The notes below the pieces were generated by a model that was given only the letters and a program-made list of their open reading frames with translations, had not been told where the DNA came from and did not search any database. This document shows positions 1-14,224 of a DNA stretch of 64,000 nt, in pieces. Positions within the stretch are counted from its first letter, which is position 1; every line of letters begins with the position of its first letter. Made by a program: the position numbers and the translations under genes. The DNA comes from Stichopus chloronotus. Its lineage: Eukaryota; Echinodermata; Holothuroidea; Aspidochirotida; Stichopodidae. The DNA lies in contig CM037830.1 of the NCBI GenBank assembly GCA_021234535.1, positions 2,082,170 to 2,146,169 on the forward strand. The letters are read 5' to 3'.

Positions 1-1744
1 ACCTGCTTCACAAAAGTAACACTTTGAGGTTCACTTAGTCATTTGATGGGGACCTGAGGGGAAACATCTTGTGTTCGTCACTTTGAATACACCCTAATAA
101 CAAACTCAGTCCAATCATGATAAAGAGCAACAAAGCATATTAAGTACATGCTTACTAAATGCAAAGTAGGATTACATTATATTATAGTAATGTGCATGTG
201 CCATAAGGTGATTCTGAATGCTCCACTGCTTCCAGCCTCAATGGGCCAATACAGTAATTCAATCTGGCCAGAAATATTGTAACACAAAACATATTAGTTT
301 AAAAAGGAAACAATACCTTGGACTCTAGTCAATATATTTTCACAAAGTAAAGGGATTTATATAACTAAAATAAATGATACTTCAATATTCAAAATTACAT
401 TTTCTTCTAGTGCATGTCAAACTTTCAATCAGTTTGTCACTATTGCTTTTAAGAAAGAAAAAAAACAATTTCATATATTGCAGTGTCTTATTATACCTTA
501 CCTGCCCTACACTGGGACAGGTTCATGCAGAGTACAGTACTTTGAAAGCAGCCTTTCTGAATCTTTCTGCAAATGTTAAAATGTTACTGTCTTCATGAGT
601 CCCATCTGCTGTTTTGTAATTTGAATCAAGAAATATTCCTGGACATCCAATCAAGGACCCACATCAGGATGTATTAGAAGGAAGTTATCATCCCAGGTGA
701 TGAACTTCTCATCCTTACATTCAAATCATTGATGAAAGTTCACCGGTCAATTGATCATCAAAAATTTCCTTTTCTTTATGCCTTAATAACAAAATAAAGT
801 TATTTCATGAATATCACTTGAAACAGACTTGAGGAAACTATCAATCCAGGGGTGTATCACAGTATTCTAACGGTCGCTGTTAAGGACAATTTTTGAAGAA
901 ATTGGTGTCAAACCTGATTGTGGTCAATGACATATCATGCAGCTATGACCTCTTGTATGCCATACATAAACTAAACCAACTTTAAATTTTAAAATAAAAT
1001 GAGAAAATATATGATATACAGTATTATGACCAGCAAAGTAAGCAAGTGCTGGAACTTGGTAAAGAGTTTTTAAGACCCTTTATTGGTGAAATGAACCATC
1101 TTGTCATTGTGTTTAATTCATGTCCAATTCTAACACTATCTCTCAACACCCACAGGGAGATTTTGAACTAGACGAGCAACGTGACTACAGTAATGTCAAT
1201 AATTAAATCATCAAACATGGCTATCGAATCATGTTCAGTACTGTAGCTCCACAAGATGCTCATAACTGTTAGACAGAGTTACAGTACAACCTTTTTAAAA
1301 CATCCTGATGTCAATTGCCATGTAATTGGGCGATTCCAATCTATCAATTATTTCCTCTTTTCTAACCAACATTATATTACTGATAGAGAGATCATCCTAA
1401 ACTGGAATTTTGTCAAGTCGCATCAAGTGGTATTCAATATTGTGATGGAGGTACTGTATGACTCTTTATGTACCTAAAACTCAGGAACTGTCTACTTTGT
1501 TGTAAGGTCCACTAATATCTAGACATACAGGTCAACCTGTACAAATGTTAAGATGAGAAGTTAAAATGGTTCCCTTTCAAAGCATCAAAACCTTCCAAAG
1601 AAAGCCAGAAGGCACAAATACATTGTGGTTTCGATGATGCAATCACGAACATTCTTTCCGACTTTCACATAAAGCAGTGGCATGAGCGTGTGTCACAAAC
1701 TAGAGCTCTGTGGTTCATATGAAATACGAGATCTGTACAAGCTT

Positions 1745-2760
1745 CCTGTCTTGAGACTTATCATGTTTTATAAGGTATTTAATATGACCCTTGTTGATCT
1801 CAAATAAGCTTTGACCTGGACTAAGTACAACAGGGTTCTTGTACTCAATGAGCTATGTACTGTACTTACATTTAAGCTTTCCTTTTGAGATATGTTTACA
1901 AGAATTTCTTAATGTGACAGTCGCAGCCACTGACCTAAAATGTCTTTTGACCTTCACCAGTTCACCATAGTCAATAGAACTCTTGTACTCAGTAAGATAC
2001 ACCTAGATGTAAGATCTGTCCAAAACTTCCTTTTTGAGATATCATGTTTACAAGGTTTTCCCTTTGACCTCATATGACCTTTGACCTCCACCAAAACCAA
2101 CAGGGATTCTTGGACTCAATGTAGTACGGAAACGTACCACATGTGTCAAGCTTCCCCTCTTGAAATGTGGTACTTACAAGGTTTCCAAAATTCACAATTT
2201 GGCTCCAGTTGACCTCACATGACCTCCACTAAAAACAATATGTTCTTGTACTCAATGTGGTTCATCTGCAGTACACACCAAATATCAGATTTGTCCAAGC
2301 TTTCCAAAAAAGTCTTGAGATATAGGGTATACAAGATTTTTACAATTTGATTGCTGTTGACCTCAAGTGACCTTTGACCTCCTGTAAAACAGTGGCATTC
2401 TTTTACTCAAAAAGAGACACCAACATATGAGATCTATCTTAGCTTTCCTTCTCCAAATAAGTGTCATGCTTGTTTTCACAAATTGACCCCGATTACCTAA
2501 AATGACGTTTGACCTCTGCCAAAATCAATAGAAGTCTTGTACTCAATGTGACAACTTACATACCAATTACCAGATTTGTCAAAGCTTACCTTTTTGAGAC
2601 ATTGTTTTACATGATTTTCTCATTTTGACACTGTTGACCCCAAATGACCTTTGACCTCCACCAAAAACAACAGGATTCTTGAACTAAGCATCGTGCACCT
2701 ATACTGTAATATCAGATCTGTTCAACCTTCCCTTCTTAAGATATCATGTTTACAAGGTAT
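1745..2760 (-). repeat. Satellite array with AGGTCA direct repeats (array A)
   Basis: Diverged tandem copies read on the plus strand as TTTGACCTCAAATGACCTTTGACCTCCACC, interrupted here as TTTGACCTCAAATG / ACCTTTGACCTCCACC, followed by an 'aaaacaacagggttcttg' block and a 'gagatatcatgtttacaag' block. It is the reverse complement of the arrays at 32580, 46845, 54120 and 57555. Perfect DR1 elements (TGACCTTTGACCT) occur at 2075-2087, 2368-2380 and 2645-2657. It lies in the transketolase intron. Confidence 0.8.
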
Positions 2761-2884
2761 CTGTCACAAACATAAATATAGGCCTACACAGCCATGTGAT
2801 TATAAAGGTCACGATTATCATTGAGACTGAAACTGTCACAGTGAATACACATAATATGGCCCACTGGCCTCTCTGCAAAAACTG

Positions 2885-3298
2885 AAGGCTTGGTCTCACA
2901 TACCCGGCAACAGGCACTGAAACCCTGTGGTTACAAAAGGACAAAACCACAGGTTAACACCGTGTTTTCCAGCGTGTGTTCTCACGTACCCTGAGTACAA
3001 TTGAATTGGTTGTACTACCATAGTAACAGGGTCAAATATTTCGCGTGAAGTGTGGTACCGCTATGCCTCTTGTTGTGATGTTCACCCCCTGAACTGGAGG
3101 TACGGGTCATCTGTGTCGTAAAACACATGTTATCTTGATTTATTACCATAAACACTGTGTTTAAAACCGCAGAACCCTGCGTTTGGAGGTGGATCGAAAT
3201 TTAAACACAGACCCCAAGTAAACCCACGTTCTCACGTTACTCGAGCGCGAGGTAACACGGTGTTACCCCTGAGCACGGGGTACGTGAGACCAGGCTTT
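2885..3298. mobile_element. MITE-like element with inverted ends
   Basis: The left end reads AAGGCTTGGTCTCACATACC and the right end, reverse-complemented, AAAGCCTGGTCTCACGTACC: 17 of 20 positions match. The interior has further inverted copies of the TCTCACGTACC motif and a 17-nt palindrome (GGTAACACGGTGTTACC at 3251-3267). It is about 414 bp with no coding capacity. Superfamily is unknown and no clear target duplication was found. Confidence 0.6.
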
Positions 3299-6200
3299 AA
3301 GTGAGTTTGGCAGTGTGTATCAACTGTGTATCACAAACTCTTTTTTAACATGCACCTAATGACCTCCACTTCCTGTTTTACAGATAGTCTGGCAAGGCCA
3401 AGCCATGTATGGTTCTTTTATTTTGAAATTATCCTCTTGGGAGGTTATGTAATCCAAACAGATTCCACAAATTGAGGATATGCTGAACATGTTTTACAGT
3501 TGATTGGATAGACTAATACAAAGTACAATGATGTTACTCAAGTCACTAAAGAAGCAACTTATAATTCCTTTACACTTCACTGATGTACTGCACCCTGAAA
3601 GGAAATAAGACCATTGGAAATGTCAATGGGCCCAACTGAGGGGAAAGTCCAGATATTCTGAATACATTTTATTTTCTGTCAAGACTCTGTCCTGCGTTCA
3701 CAACAGTTCACTGCAAATCTGCTTTCACTTTTTGAATTTTACATCACCTGTTCTGGCTTTAGCTAAAATCAATCTGGTATTATTGATGAATGGGAAATAG
3801 TCAACACTTTACAAGAAATGCTCAGGCAAGTTGTGAATGTTCTCAAAAGATGTAACAAGATTGTTACAAAACATCTGATGAGGGCATTACAAATGCTTAC
3901 AGTACTGTAAATCATTCCAGGATGCAAGAGTTGATTTAAAACACAAGACTGGACACCAACAAATTTAGTAAAGACACAAAAGTTGAAACCCCACAGCTCT
4001 CTAAAATAAGGTTGAGTTGAAACGGTCGATGAGATCTACAGTACATCCACCCTTCATGGATTTACAAAGTAGGTTCTCTCCTGACCCAGTCGTTCATAAC
4101 TCCAGTCGGTCCAGTGATTGATTGTACTGATATCTCTTTCATTGCATGCACAAGATGCACTGGGCACTTCAACCTGTGGCAGTGTCTCTTTTAAATCTAG
4201 ACCGTTCAATTATTGAGCCACTGATTATCAGTTGATGTATAGGAATTCTTTGACATGCTCAAGGTACAGTGCTCCTGTCAGTTCTGCAGCAGTGTGTCTT
4301 TCATTTACACACGTTTGTTCAATTCCTGAACCATGGATTATCAGGGGACTTTGCTCCTGTACCTGTCAGACAGTCAGAGTTGCAACCATCATCCATGGTA
4401 CTGTTGTTACAATACTGCACCTCCACCTGGGTGCCATGTACAGTATTACTAGTGTGAGATATCAAGCAAACTGATAGCTAAATTTTGCAGTGAAATTATA
4501 CTTTGTAAAAGTACTCTAAGGTGCTGGTAGATCTGCTGCACAGTAGCTGAGACCAAAGTTGAAATATACCGTCATCAGACACAGATCCAGGTGGAAGGTG
4601 CACCTTGTGCTACCTCCCAACCCCCCCCCCCCCCCCGGCACCCCGTCTTTCAATGACCAACAATTTCTTTTTACCACAAGGAGCAAATATATGGAAAATA
4701 TGCTTCTCAGGTGTTGGGAAATTCCATCTAAGAACATCTACAATTCAGAATTTTCTTGAGGGAGGATCCCTTCACCCACCACCGTGGCTTCGCACCCTCT
4801 GTGCTCCCCAACAGTGCATGTGCCCCCTCCTTCCCTCAAAATCCTGTATCTGCACCTGATCGATCATTCATGACACTACATTGTCTGGATTGTCTGTTAC
4901 AGTACATGAGCAACTGTCCTTTTCTGCCTTTCTATCACACGATAAATGTACAGTACCTGGGGGAGCTGAATTCCCAATTTCCCACTGTAGCCTTACTGCT
5001 GTATGTTTGTTTCATTGTACAGCACCATGTTATCACCATTACTGTACATAAAATGTCATCATTGACAGAAAAAGCAAAAAAGGTGTGGACATCATGCACA
5101 ATCTACAAAGTAAACTAAATATAATCAAATTGAAATTGAATGATATGCATGAATTATGACATATCACAACCATTACACAGTAAATTACACAATCTAACAA
5201 AGCGAAACACATTTACAGTCACACTATCCAAGGATTTGTCAACAGGTCTATTGCACAAACTTGGCACAAAACGTAGTTCAATCACAAGGCATCAACACTG
5301 TACATTGTCAGTGGTGTGGATATAATGCAGGTGGTCTGTATCACTGCCTCTAGATGAGAGCTGGAAATGTAATTATCGTCAACTTTTGCCATATTTACAT
5401 TCTTCTCATTGTGCAGCTACTCTGTGGATAATTCTGATCACATGAAACCACAAATGGTCTTTGAAAGATGAAAGCTCCTACTGTACAAAATCATCTGATA
5501 GTTAGCAAACTAAGACTTGCAGCTAATTTTTTACCTCACAATTTTTGGTAGACTTACATTCTGTATGGGCTGCCATGCTTTCTATTACAGGTCCACATTA
5601 AAACCTGTAACAGCTGACTGAGCTATTGTAACTATGTAAAGAACAGCTATCTCAAGCTTAACTTGCTATTGCTTCCCATTTATGTTGAAACTGATGGTCT
5701 ATCTTTACAGTAAGTCAGAGAGAGTACACATACCAATTGTAGTAAGGCTGCGTGGGTTGGAAAGAATCTGCAAGTACATGTTACATATTGCTAAACTTGT
5801 ACAATTTCTTGAGATCATCAATTAAAAATTTTGGAAAAAAGCTTGACCAACAACACACAACGCCGTCATGATTTTTAAATAGTGCTCATTCATGGATTGT
5901 CTGGTGATTCAAAGTACAGAATAAAGTATAAAGAATTAAAAGAGCAATCAGACAGAAATCTGCAAAACTGGTCAACTTGATTTATGTTGGGCACATTGAC
6001 CGCAATGAAAGAATAGAGAATTAAATAACCCAGGTCATGAAATTCTTAGCTAGAGGCCTGTAAGCAGAGTTCAACAGTAGTTTGATCAATGAAGAAGAGC
6101 AGAATTTCACAAAGCATACTCCTCAGTGGGAGGGGGGGAGGAAGAATTTCTGTTACATACAACAAAACATCCAAACACTTTTGCAATTACAGTACCTGTT

Positions 6201-6545
6201 TTGAAACATCTACTTCAACTATTAAAGCAAATAACTTTATTCAGTATACAAACTGAACAACAGACATGACATATCTATAGGTATGACACTGCATGGCAGA
6301 TTTTTGTTCTTTGAAAAGTGTCATGCAAGTAGTCTATGTACAGCTGTCCCAAAACTGCTACGCAGCTCTAATGACAGTGATGTATGATTACATGCTGGAA
6401 ATAGATTTTAACAAGCAGTAATGGAATGTTCAGTTATTAGTGCAATAGTTTAATCAATTGTCAAAAAAATATCCAAAATTGTTCCTCTGTTTGGTCTCCC
6501 CAAAACACTCCACCACAACTACTGTAACGGCAATGTTATACATAC

Positions 6546-6646
6546 CCAGAACCAGCAGCTGATGTAGATTCAATACTATCAACTCTAAGCTTGTTGGCAA
6601 CATCTTCCAAAGCCTGCCTCTGCTCTGCATTCAGTTTTCCTGCCAT
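6546..6646 (-). CDS. TKT: Transketolase, alternative first coding exon 1a (partial gene)
   Basis: This exon encodes 33 codons plus two bases of a 34th. The peptide starts MAGKLNAEQRQALEDV and ends IESTSAAGSG. It matches the N-terminal helix of animal transketolases, whose human form has QALKDTANRLR followed by TTAAGSG and then the thiamine-diphosphate-binding His of HPTS. Transketolase moves two-carbon units between sugar phosphates in the cytosolic non-oxidative pentose phosphate pathway. The exon ends at a clean donor (GG then GTATGT) in phase 2, splitting the Gly codon just before that His. The ATG is the first in frame after a short leader. I could not recognise exon 2 (HPTSCCS-like) between positions 1 and 6545, so the rest of the gene is taken to lie beyond the left edge. 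A second, non-identical first exon with the same phase lies about 9.3 kb upstream. Confidence 0.85.
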
Positions 6647-8431
6647 TTTGTGGTCAATTTAATGTCAACAAGAAACCCAAAAACTCCACAACTTGTACAA
6701 GGAACTAAAAATAACTGTTGGTAGGCGACGTCGCTACAGCTACGCTGTCTGCAGTATACCAGCAAAGAAAGGCTCACACCTCTTGCACAGTGAAGTCAAT
6801 ACACCGTAGTGTTTCAAAGGACTCACTTCCACAAGAAATATCTGGCATGCACAGTCTAATGCACATGTACAGCTGATTCTTAAAAGGAGGCGTGTCTTAA
6901 CAGGACTGACCTGCACAAGCAATTTGTATGGTAGCCTCGATTACAATAGGGATCTTTGGGATTGGGAAACTTGTGTTCAGAACTTTGTTTGGAAATCATA
7001 CAGACTGTGCATTGAACCTTATCAGATACAAATCGACCCTACCTGGGAAAAACAAGTAAATTATACACACTTTGGGTGACAGAATAATTATGCAGGAATC
7101 TCCTATTAATGCTGAAAGTGCAATAAACAAAAGCTCTGCTTAGGGTTAAACTGTGTACAGAGAGAAATTGTAGGACGGACAGTTGATATTACAGTGACCC
7201 ACCATTCAGTAGGGACTGGGGTGTTAGGGTTTAAGGCAAAGGACAAAACAAAAAAGCTGTATCAGTGTTATGAACAGAACTTCAAAATTATTCTCCAAGA
7301 GCTCTGGCAATAAAGAAAGATGCAATAAACTACTGTATAAGTTTCGCTGAAGATACAGTTCTAGTATGAGTTTAATTCCTACCATGCAATCAAATAATGC
7401 ATCCATTCTGACAAAATTTATTACTCAAAAGTGAAAATTTACAATTCCATCACGACAACTCTCAAGTGAGTTAGTGTCTGTTGACACTTCTCACCTAACT
7501 GAAAACAGGCCATTGAAACTTGGTACTTTCAGAGCAATCTACACAGTTGGGCTCTGCAAGGCACTCAAGAATACATTCACTGCACTGTATCTACAGTACA
7601 AGTAAGTTCCATCATTTGCATGCAATACTCCACCTGCAGTAGAGATACAAACTCTCAGTCATAAAATCATTGCAGATATACTGGATGGTCACGTAACTCT
7701 GTCGCAACATCAAACAAGTCCATTTACATGCCAATTTCACATCAGAAAGTATAAATGAATTTTTTTGTCTAGATACATATTTAGGGAACTGCAAAAGTGC
7801 TATAGTACATATGGGACCCCTCCCTCCTCCTGTTCCACATACATGTACGAAATTCCAACCAGAATGCAAGAATTTACTGTGACTGATGATGAAACCAGAG
7901 ATTTATTCTATGGATCCATAACCTTTCACTTCATCAAAATATGCCTCTCAAATCTAAAAGGTACACAAAATACTGTACATTATAGTGATGTCAACCTAAG
8001 ATTCTCTTCTTCAGATTTACAAATGTGGAAGTGTTTTTATAAGAGGTTTTTGCAATTTGACCCCTCCTACTGGCCTTGAACTTCTTTAACCCCCGTATAG
8101 GTACAGCTACCTGTACTCAGTGTAACTCATCATGTATACATCTTACATAACTATTTGCACTTTCTTCCAAACTGGGCATTTAGCGTACAGTACCTCTTCC
8201 ACAAATTTGTAGTAAAAATGATCGGCAAAGGGATAACTCTCTGAGTCAAAGAGCTATTCTCATTTAAGGTGTGTGTCCCAAAAAGAGGAGATTTTCTTGT
8301 TGACTGTATACATTCTGACAGCTAGCAAACCTTGATTATTGTTATGAGTTGACATGTGTTACACGCGCAACATGCGTTACTCAATTGCGCACTTGAGTCA
8401 CTTATGTTGTTACATATAAGTTCAGCTAACA

Positions 8432-8880
8432 TTCAAGGTTGGAGAGTTAGCGTGGTGGCTATTGTATCTGACTTGCAATCATTGGGTGCCCAGATCAAAT
8501 ACCTGCAGAACTACTTAAAAAAAAATTCTGGGGATTCCAATTTGGTTTGTTCAGTAAAGCTGTTTACAGTGGTGCTGAGGGGTTATTTGGGTTCCTGTTG
8601 TCCAATTTAGGTCTTGCCCTGTTCAAGGTTGCTTGGTGCAGGTTCTCCACCCCTCCCAGCCTTTGGGAAAGTGGCTAAAGACTGGGGGATACACTGTCGT
8701 CCATCGGATGCAGACGTTAAATGGCAGTCCCAGCAGCAGGCTTGGGTTTGCATTGGTTTACATTGGCGATTGTCTGGTTTCATCCCCACCTCAATATCCA
8801 CTGGACACATATCAAAAAGAGAAGGCAAATCTTGCCTGTGTTCATCCACGATCAGCATGGTATAGAATCCTTGATGAGCC
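8432..8880 (+). mobile_element. tRNA-derived SINE-like element
   Basis: Near 8444-8455, TAGCGTGGTGGC resembles an RNA polymerase III A box. About 40 bases on, GATCAAATAC resembles a B box. The body contains 'ggatgcagacgttaaatgg' near 8707, similar to a block (GGATG..GACGTTAAA) found in several SINE families of aquatic animals. Boundaries are approximate and no poly(A) tail or target duplication is clear. Confidence 0.5.
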
Positions 8881-8918
8881 TATATGGGGCTCCCTGATCT
8901 TCAAATTCAAAGTGATGA

Positions 8919-10347
8919 CAGGGCTTCCCCTGGGTTTTTCAGAGTATGAGGCGGCGAGGGCGAATTACTTGACGCGGCCATGAATTTCAGGTGCAAATCT
9001 TTATTAAGTAGGTTCTCGGAGATTAGGTGATTTTGACCATGATATAAACAGGGTCGGAAAAAGTGTAAATTTTCCAGGAGACTAATTACCATATAGTCGG
9101 AGTTTACCGCCAGACCTAACATGGCGCCGTAGGCGTCATTCGATAACGAAGCAATTGTCATACCAGCGTGGGGTCAATGGGCCCGCCATAGGGCCCCTTG
9201 TGGGGTTCATGGACGATCCCGGTAGGGGTCCAGGGTGCAAAGCAGCCAGAAACTCAGCGATTTTACCGTTTTTAGACGTGTCCGAATCATTTGAAACCCA
9301 TGCTTAATTTCAACTCTACAAGTTGAAAACTGTTACTGTATCAGGTGAAAACACGATAGTTCGATCAGAAAAAAATAATTGATATTGCTTCAAAACCAAA
9401 ACGTTCTGTGAAATGTTGCACATGTCATGTAGAGTAAACTGTATTACATACATTTTTGACGTTGAAATGTCCCTAAAAGTTTCCTGAAAAGAATCACGTA
9501 AGATCATGCGCAGCCTTCCGAAAATTTTAAGTAATGATATCCTAACGCAGTGGACGTATATCGAATAGCCTAATTAACCACCTTGGCAATTCATATTTCG
9601 GTATTACAGGGAAGTTGCAGGTTTCAGAGTTTTTCTTTTTCTTTGGTTCATTAATCCTACTAGTAGTCACTTTAAAATGTTTGGACTAAAGGTTTGAAGA
9701 AGCAGACTATTGGTCTCATGAAGCGTTTTGGACATACAAATATGAGTTCATTTTTGTATTTCTGTGGGTTGTGATATGTCCGCTAGCTGTCATACTGCAG
9801 ATAATTTGCGCATGCAGGCGTGGCAGGTCTAAGCTTATGCTTTTTAATTGACATTGAATGGAGTAAAGGAGGTATATGTAGACTCTTCTGCACACATTTC
9901 CCAACAGTTGTTTTTTCACATATATACTGTAACTTGAAAAATATTGATGAGTAAGAAATAAGGGTATTCTATTACACCAATAGTAATTTACTTCAATTTT
10001 TGTTGAAGATTGAAAGTGGATGGGGCATTTGGGATACACATTTGAATGGATTTATTCACCAGTTATTTTCGGACGTAACTATTTAGGAAACCACATACAT
10101 GTATGATCTCTACCATTCTGTGATTGAAAGTTCGAAATATAAAGCATGGTATGTACAAGATAAACACGGCCAGAAGTACAGAAGCGGATTTCCCGCGAGA
10201 CTTCCCAGGAAGGAGCCTCTGGCTTCCTGACTTTTTCCAGCCATGGATATAAATGTGTGAGGCGGTAATTACGGCATTTTTTGGCGAGGCGGTCTTAAAA
10301 AGTTGCGAGGCGGCCGCCTCTGCAATTAAGTACCAGGGGAAACCCTG
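8919..10347. mobile_element. Non-autonomous DNA transposon with inverted ends, hAT-like
   Basis: The left end CAGGGCTTCCCCTGG and the right end, reverse-complemented, CAGGGTTTCCCCTGG differ at one position in 15. The similarity resumes further in: GAGGCGGC motifs occur at both ends (near 8949 and 10306-10319). The CAGGG start is typical of hAT elements. The flanks share only GATGAC imprecisely, so no clean 8-bp duplication is claimed. Internal ORFs, including a 145-codon minus-strand one at 10063-10500, resemble no transposase I know. Confidence 0.6.
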
Positions 10348-13300
10348 GATGACACGTTTGAAGAAGCTTGTTTTTTTCTTGTGTTCTTCTCTATCCCACA
10401 CTTTGCATAATTGCCTTAAACTGTGCAATGACCACAAATGATGCTGAAAGTTTCCAAAAACTTTACACAACAGCATAAATCGGTGAAAACTTGACCTCAC
10501 CTACAGTATGGTCCAACACACTAAGTACCTTGTGTGTTCTGAGCTTAAAAAATTCACGATTTGGGAAGCATACCTGAGAGATATACCATGATTGACATTC
10601 ACATGACTTTGTGACTTGATCCTCCTTGAAACAGATCCTCCACTGGTCAATTTAAACAAATGCATCCTTGCAGTCAATACAGTGAAACTACAGGGTACAA
10701 AAAATCCTCTGCCCTACAGTCCAGGGCAAAGTAAAAAATTATTCAGACAAGTGCACTGGTCAATATTGCAAGGCTCACACAGGACAAGTAGAGTAGCCTA
10801 GAGAAGTTTCTTTGGCTACTACTAGATGATTAAAAGTGGACAAGTACAGTCCATTCATGTGTCCAATAAATGGAAGTCCATTTTGCCAAAGCCTGGTCAC
10901 TACCTGATACACAGTGACTCAGTCCAAGGTCTTGAGAGATTATTAATCGAAGCCACCAGCTTCAATCCTTGGATTTACTCAGGCTATCATTTGTTTTTTG
11001 CCTCATTTCCATCTGCCTTGGTAAACACAAATAGTTGCATTCTACCTTTTTGTGCGCATGCATAAAGTCAAGATTCACTACAAAGGTGAACACTTATAAT
11101 GTTTTATTAAGAACTATTCGCCATTTTAGCTTGCCTGCAAATATTTTTATCATAGTGTGCAACACTGTGTAGCACTTGAAATATCAGCGACTTTCACAGA
11201 GATTTCACTCAGAGATTGATCAATTGTTCCAAGTCGTTTCCATCTTCCCCCACCTCCCCCCCCCCCCCCATTAACACTGTGCATGCTGGTTTCAGACTGG
11301 TACTAACACACACAGCTAGCACAAGTACAGATTGCCTTGTAGTCGAGTCATACATATCGCATACGTATACCACATCAACAACCAATGACAGCGCGATCTG
11401 TTCCGATTATGAACAAGTGAAGAACAACTGAAGAACAACTGAAAGTATCTTTACCGCCAGGATCATCACTGTCGGAATACTGTACATTAGGCCTACTATT
11501 ATTCCTACTACGGATTAAGCAGAGTTTAAACTTAAATGCAGTCATAACTTGGCACATGTAAGTTTTCTTTCACAGCAGCGGTGTTTCATGTGCGTTACTG
11601 TAGCCATATACATGACTTTGAGTGCGTGCCATTACTAGATCTATGGTACAGTTTATCAATCTCACTTTCGATGCACATACCGCATAGCCTGCAGTAGGTC
11701 CTAGTGTTACTGTGCGGATAATGCAACCTAGGCTGTGCAATGTACTGTACATATCCACAATCCCAAATGGCCTTTGATGTACTTGCCTGCAAGTTCAGTT
11801 CTTCTAGTGTTTACAAGAATTTAACTTTCAACTCTTGCTGACTTCAAATGAATGTGACCAGAAATGGTCTTCTTTCTCTAAATGTAGTTCCCTTGCTTGC
11901 GGTAGGAGTTCAGTCCAATTTTCTAAAGATATTGTGGTCAATACAGTGGTTGTTACCTGTACTTGACCCCACTGACCTCAAATAAACTTTACTCAATGTA
12001 CAGTAGTGCCTCAAAAGGTCTGTCCCTATGAACACGTTCTTGCTCCGCTGTTTGGTCCACCTATTTTTCTTACTCCACCTATTTTCACATGGAAATGCAA
12101 CAAGCTGAGTTTAAGCCCCTCTTCCGAGGTGGGATCAGTATAATCTTACCCAAGCCAAAATAATGGGGGTGTAAATGATTTTGCCAGAGGGATTGAAACT
12201 GCAGTTGATTTTTGTCATATTTGGCCATTGGGTTTCCGCTGCAGTGAGAAATAGTGTGTAAAATTATTTTATGTGCATGTTACAAGGACCAGGTTGTGAT
12301 AGTATTTGTACAAATAAAGAAAATCCCATTGCAGAGCTTGTAATATTGTTTAAGGAATTAAGAACTGTGCAAGCCCAGTCCATGTAACCAACAGTCTGTT
12401 GTCCATCGTATGCAGTGTATTTCAGAACGTACTGTACATGATATAAACTTGACCTGTGTTAAGAGCCTAGTACAACTGTACAAGTAATTTTACCTGCATT
12501 AGCAAATTTATGGTTTACCATTATTTGTAGTGCACGTGCAGTATTTGGGAATCATTAGATATATTTAAAGGCTGTAATGCATCACTCCAGACAGTTTCAA
12601 TTCTCCCAACCACCTACCTCTAGTCCCTCCCTCAGCCTGTCTTACATTCCTCCACATGTGTAATCAAAACAATGGATCCCTATGTACGATGTGTAATACG
12701 AGCTGCTCTGCATCTTTCGAATTTGCTGGCAATCTAAGAGTACTGTAACTTAGAACCAGTCGAGAATTTTCCTTTCAGGGAGGTAAAAATATCGCTTAGG
12801 GTGATGCAATACAGCCTTTAATGGTAACTAAACAATGCCTGTCCTTGTAGTGTCGTGGTTTAATTAACTCAAGCAATTACTGACCGAAATACTTTCAGGT
12901 CTACAGTACTGCACAAAATAATCCTACGCCTAATACATTGGTTTCAATTGTGTAGAGCAATGTAATTTTTCATTAAAGTTAGACAAGCAGCCATTTGACA
13001 GAAATTTGATCGCAAAACTGATGCCTCTTTCCATACAAAAACAGCGATCATTATTTTACATGTCCTGAATCAATTGCTACTGTAAAATCCTTTACCAGTT
13101 ACGAAGGAAGTCAATGGGACAATCTCACAAATGAACACTTAAGGCCAATTGACGTTGATCATGGAGCCCAGATTTACACAGAAATAAGAAGTTTGCTTTT
13201 ATTCATTTTCAAGTCACAGTGTTTAGCTACTAGGCAGGAGGGAAACTTACACAAATCTCCATTGTGAAAGTAGTGCTCTCCAAATGTTGTGAGGGAGAAA

Positions 13301-14224
13301 TGAGCTAGTATGGGTCTTGTGGAACAAGCCACATAAGAAAAGGGGTTAAATTGTGCACATGTGCTTGTCTCTGGTGGGGGATAATTTGTACTGATACATT
13401 GCATGAGTTTGAGTGTTCGTATTGTACAGTAGGTGTGGCCTAAGGTTCATAATAAGGACAGTTATTTTAAAAACAGGAGGTCAAATTTTCATCAATTTAT
13501 GCTGTTAAGTTTTAGAAACTTTCAGCGTCATTTTTGCTTATTGCACAGTTTGAGTCAACAGTTGGGTATTTTGGATATATAGAAAAACATAGGAAGCAGT
13601 AAAATGGCTTTGTTTTTAATTTCTTCAAACTCACGCCGTCACTTTACGTAAAATTATTACTTCTGGTACCAGAGGAAATTTTGCATGTAGACTTGTTGGT
13701 CCTACAGGCTCTCGTGCATGTAGGAAACAAAATCAAACACTGAGCAATTTAAACTTAATGTTATTGCAATAACAAATTCCATACATCATACATTAAAGTC
13801 TGACTATATCATCAAGAATACTAATAACACACTACATCTCACAATATTTGAAAGGGTTACAGCTTGAGAAAAAACTTGAGAAAAAACTTGAAAACTGAAA
13901 ATGTACACTTAAAAAATTCCTGAAGACAAGTACAGACTGCGTAAATGCAGTGCAAACCAACTTAGCATTTCTTAGGCTACATCTCTGAACTTATTCACGT
14001 ATTAGACAAACAAATCAAGTTAAAATCTGTAAATATACCATTAGGCAGGTACCAAAATCTCAACTTTAAAAATAGGAACCTAGCCTATCCAGAGTAACTG
14101 CAGAATACCACTGTCAATTTTGGGAGAATACTTTCTTAAAATCGCTGAGTCACAGCTAGTGGAATGACCTTGTACTGTATGTTGCTGTGCATGTTATAAC
14201 AGTACTGTATTCCTAGCACAATAT

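Larger units (their letters stand above)
1..6545 (-). other. Transketolase intron 1 (left part), no recognised exon
   Basis: No stretch here reads as a transketolase exon or any other protein I recognise on either strand; short ORFs are scattered and low in complexity. The stretch holds the TGACCT satellite (1745-2760), a short inverted-repeat element (2885-3298) and a poly-C tract near 4620. It is intron 1 if exon 1a splices to an exon left of the window. Confidence 0.5.

Noticed and set aside
8438..8510. Functional tRNA gene
   Set aside because: A- and B-box-like motifs are present, but I could not form a cloverleaf with a paired acceptor stem. It fits a SINE head better.
10063..10500. 145-codon minus-strand ORF
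   Set aside because: It straddles the right end of the 8919-10347 inverted-repeat element and resembles no transposase or host protein.
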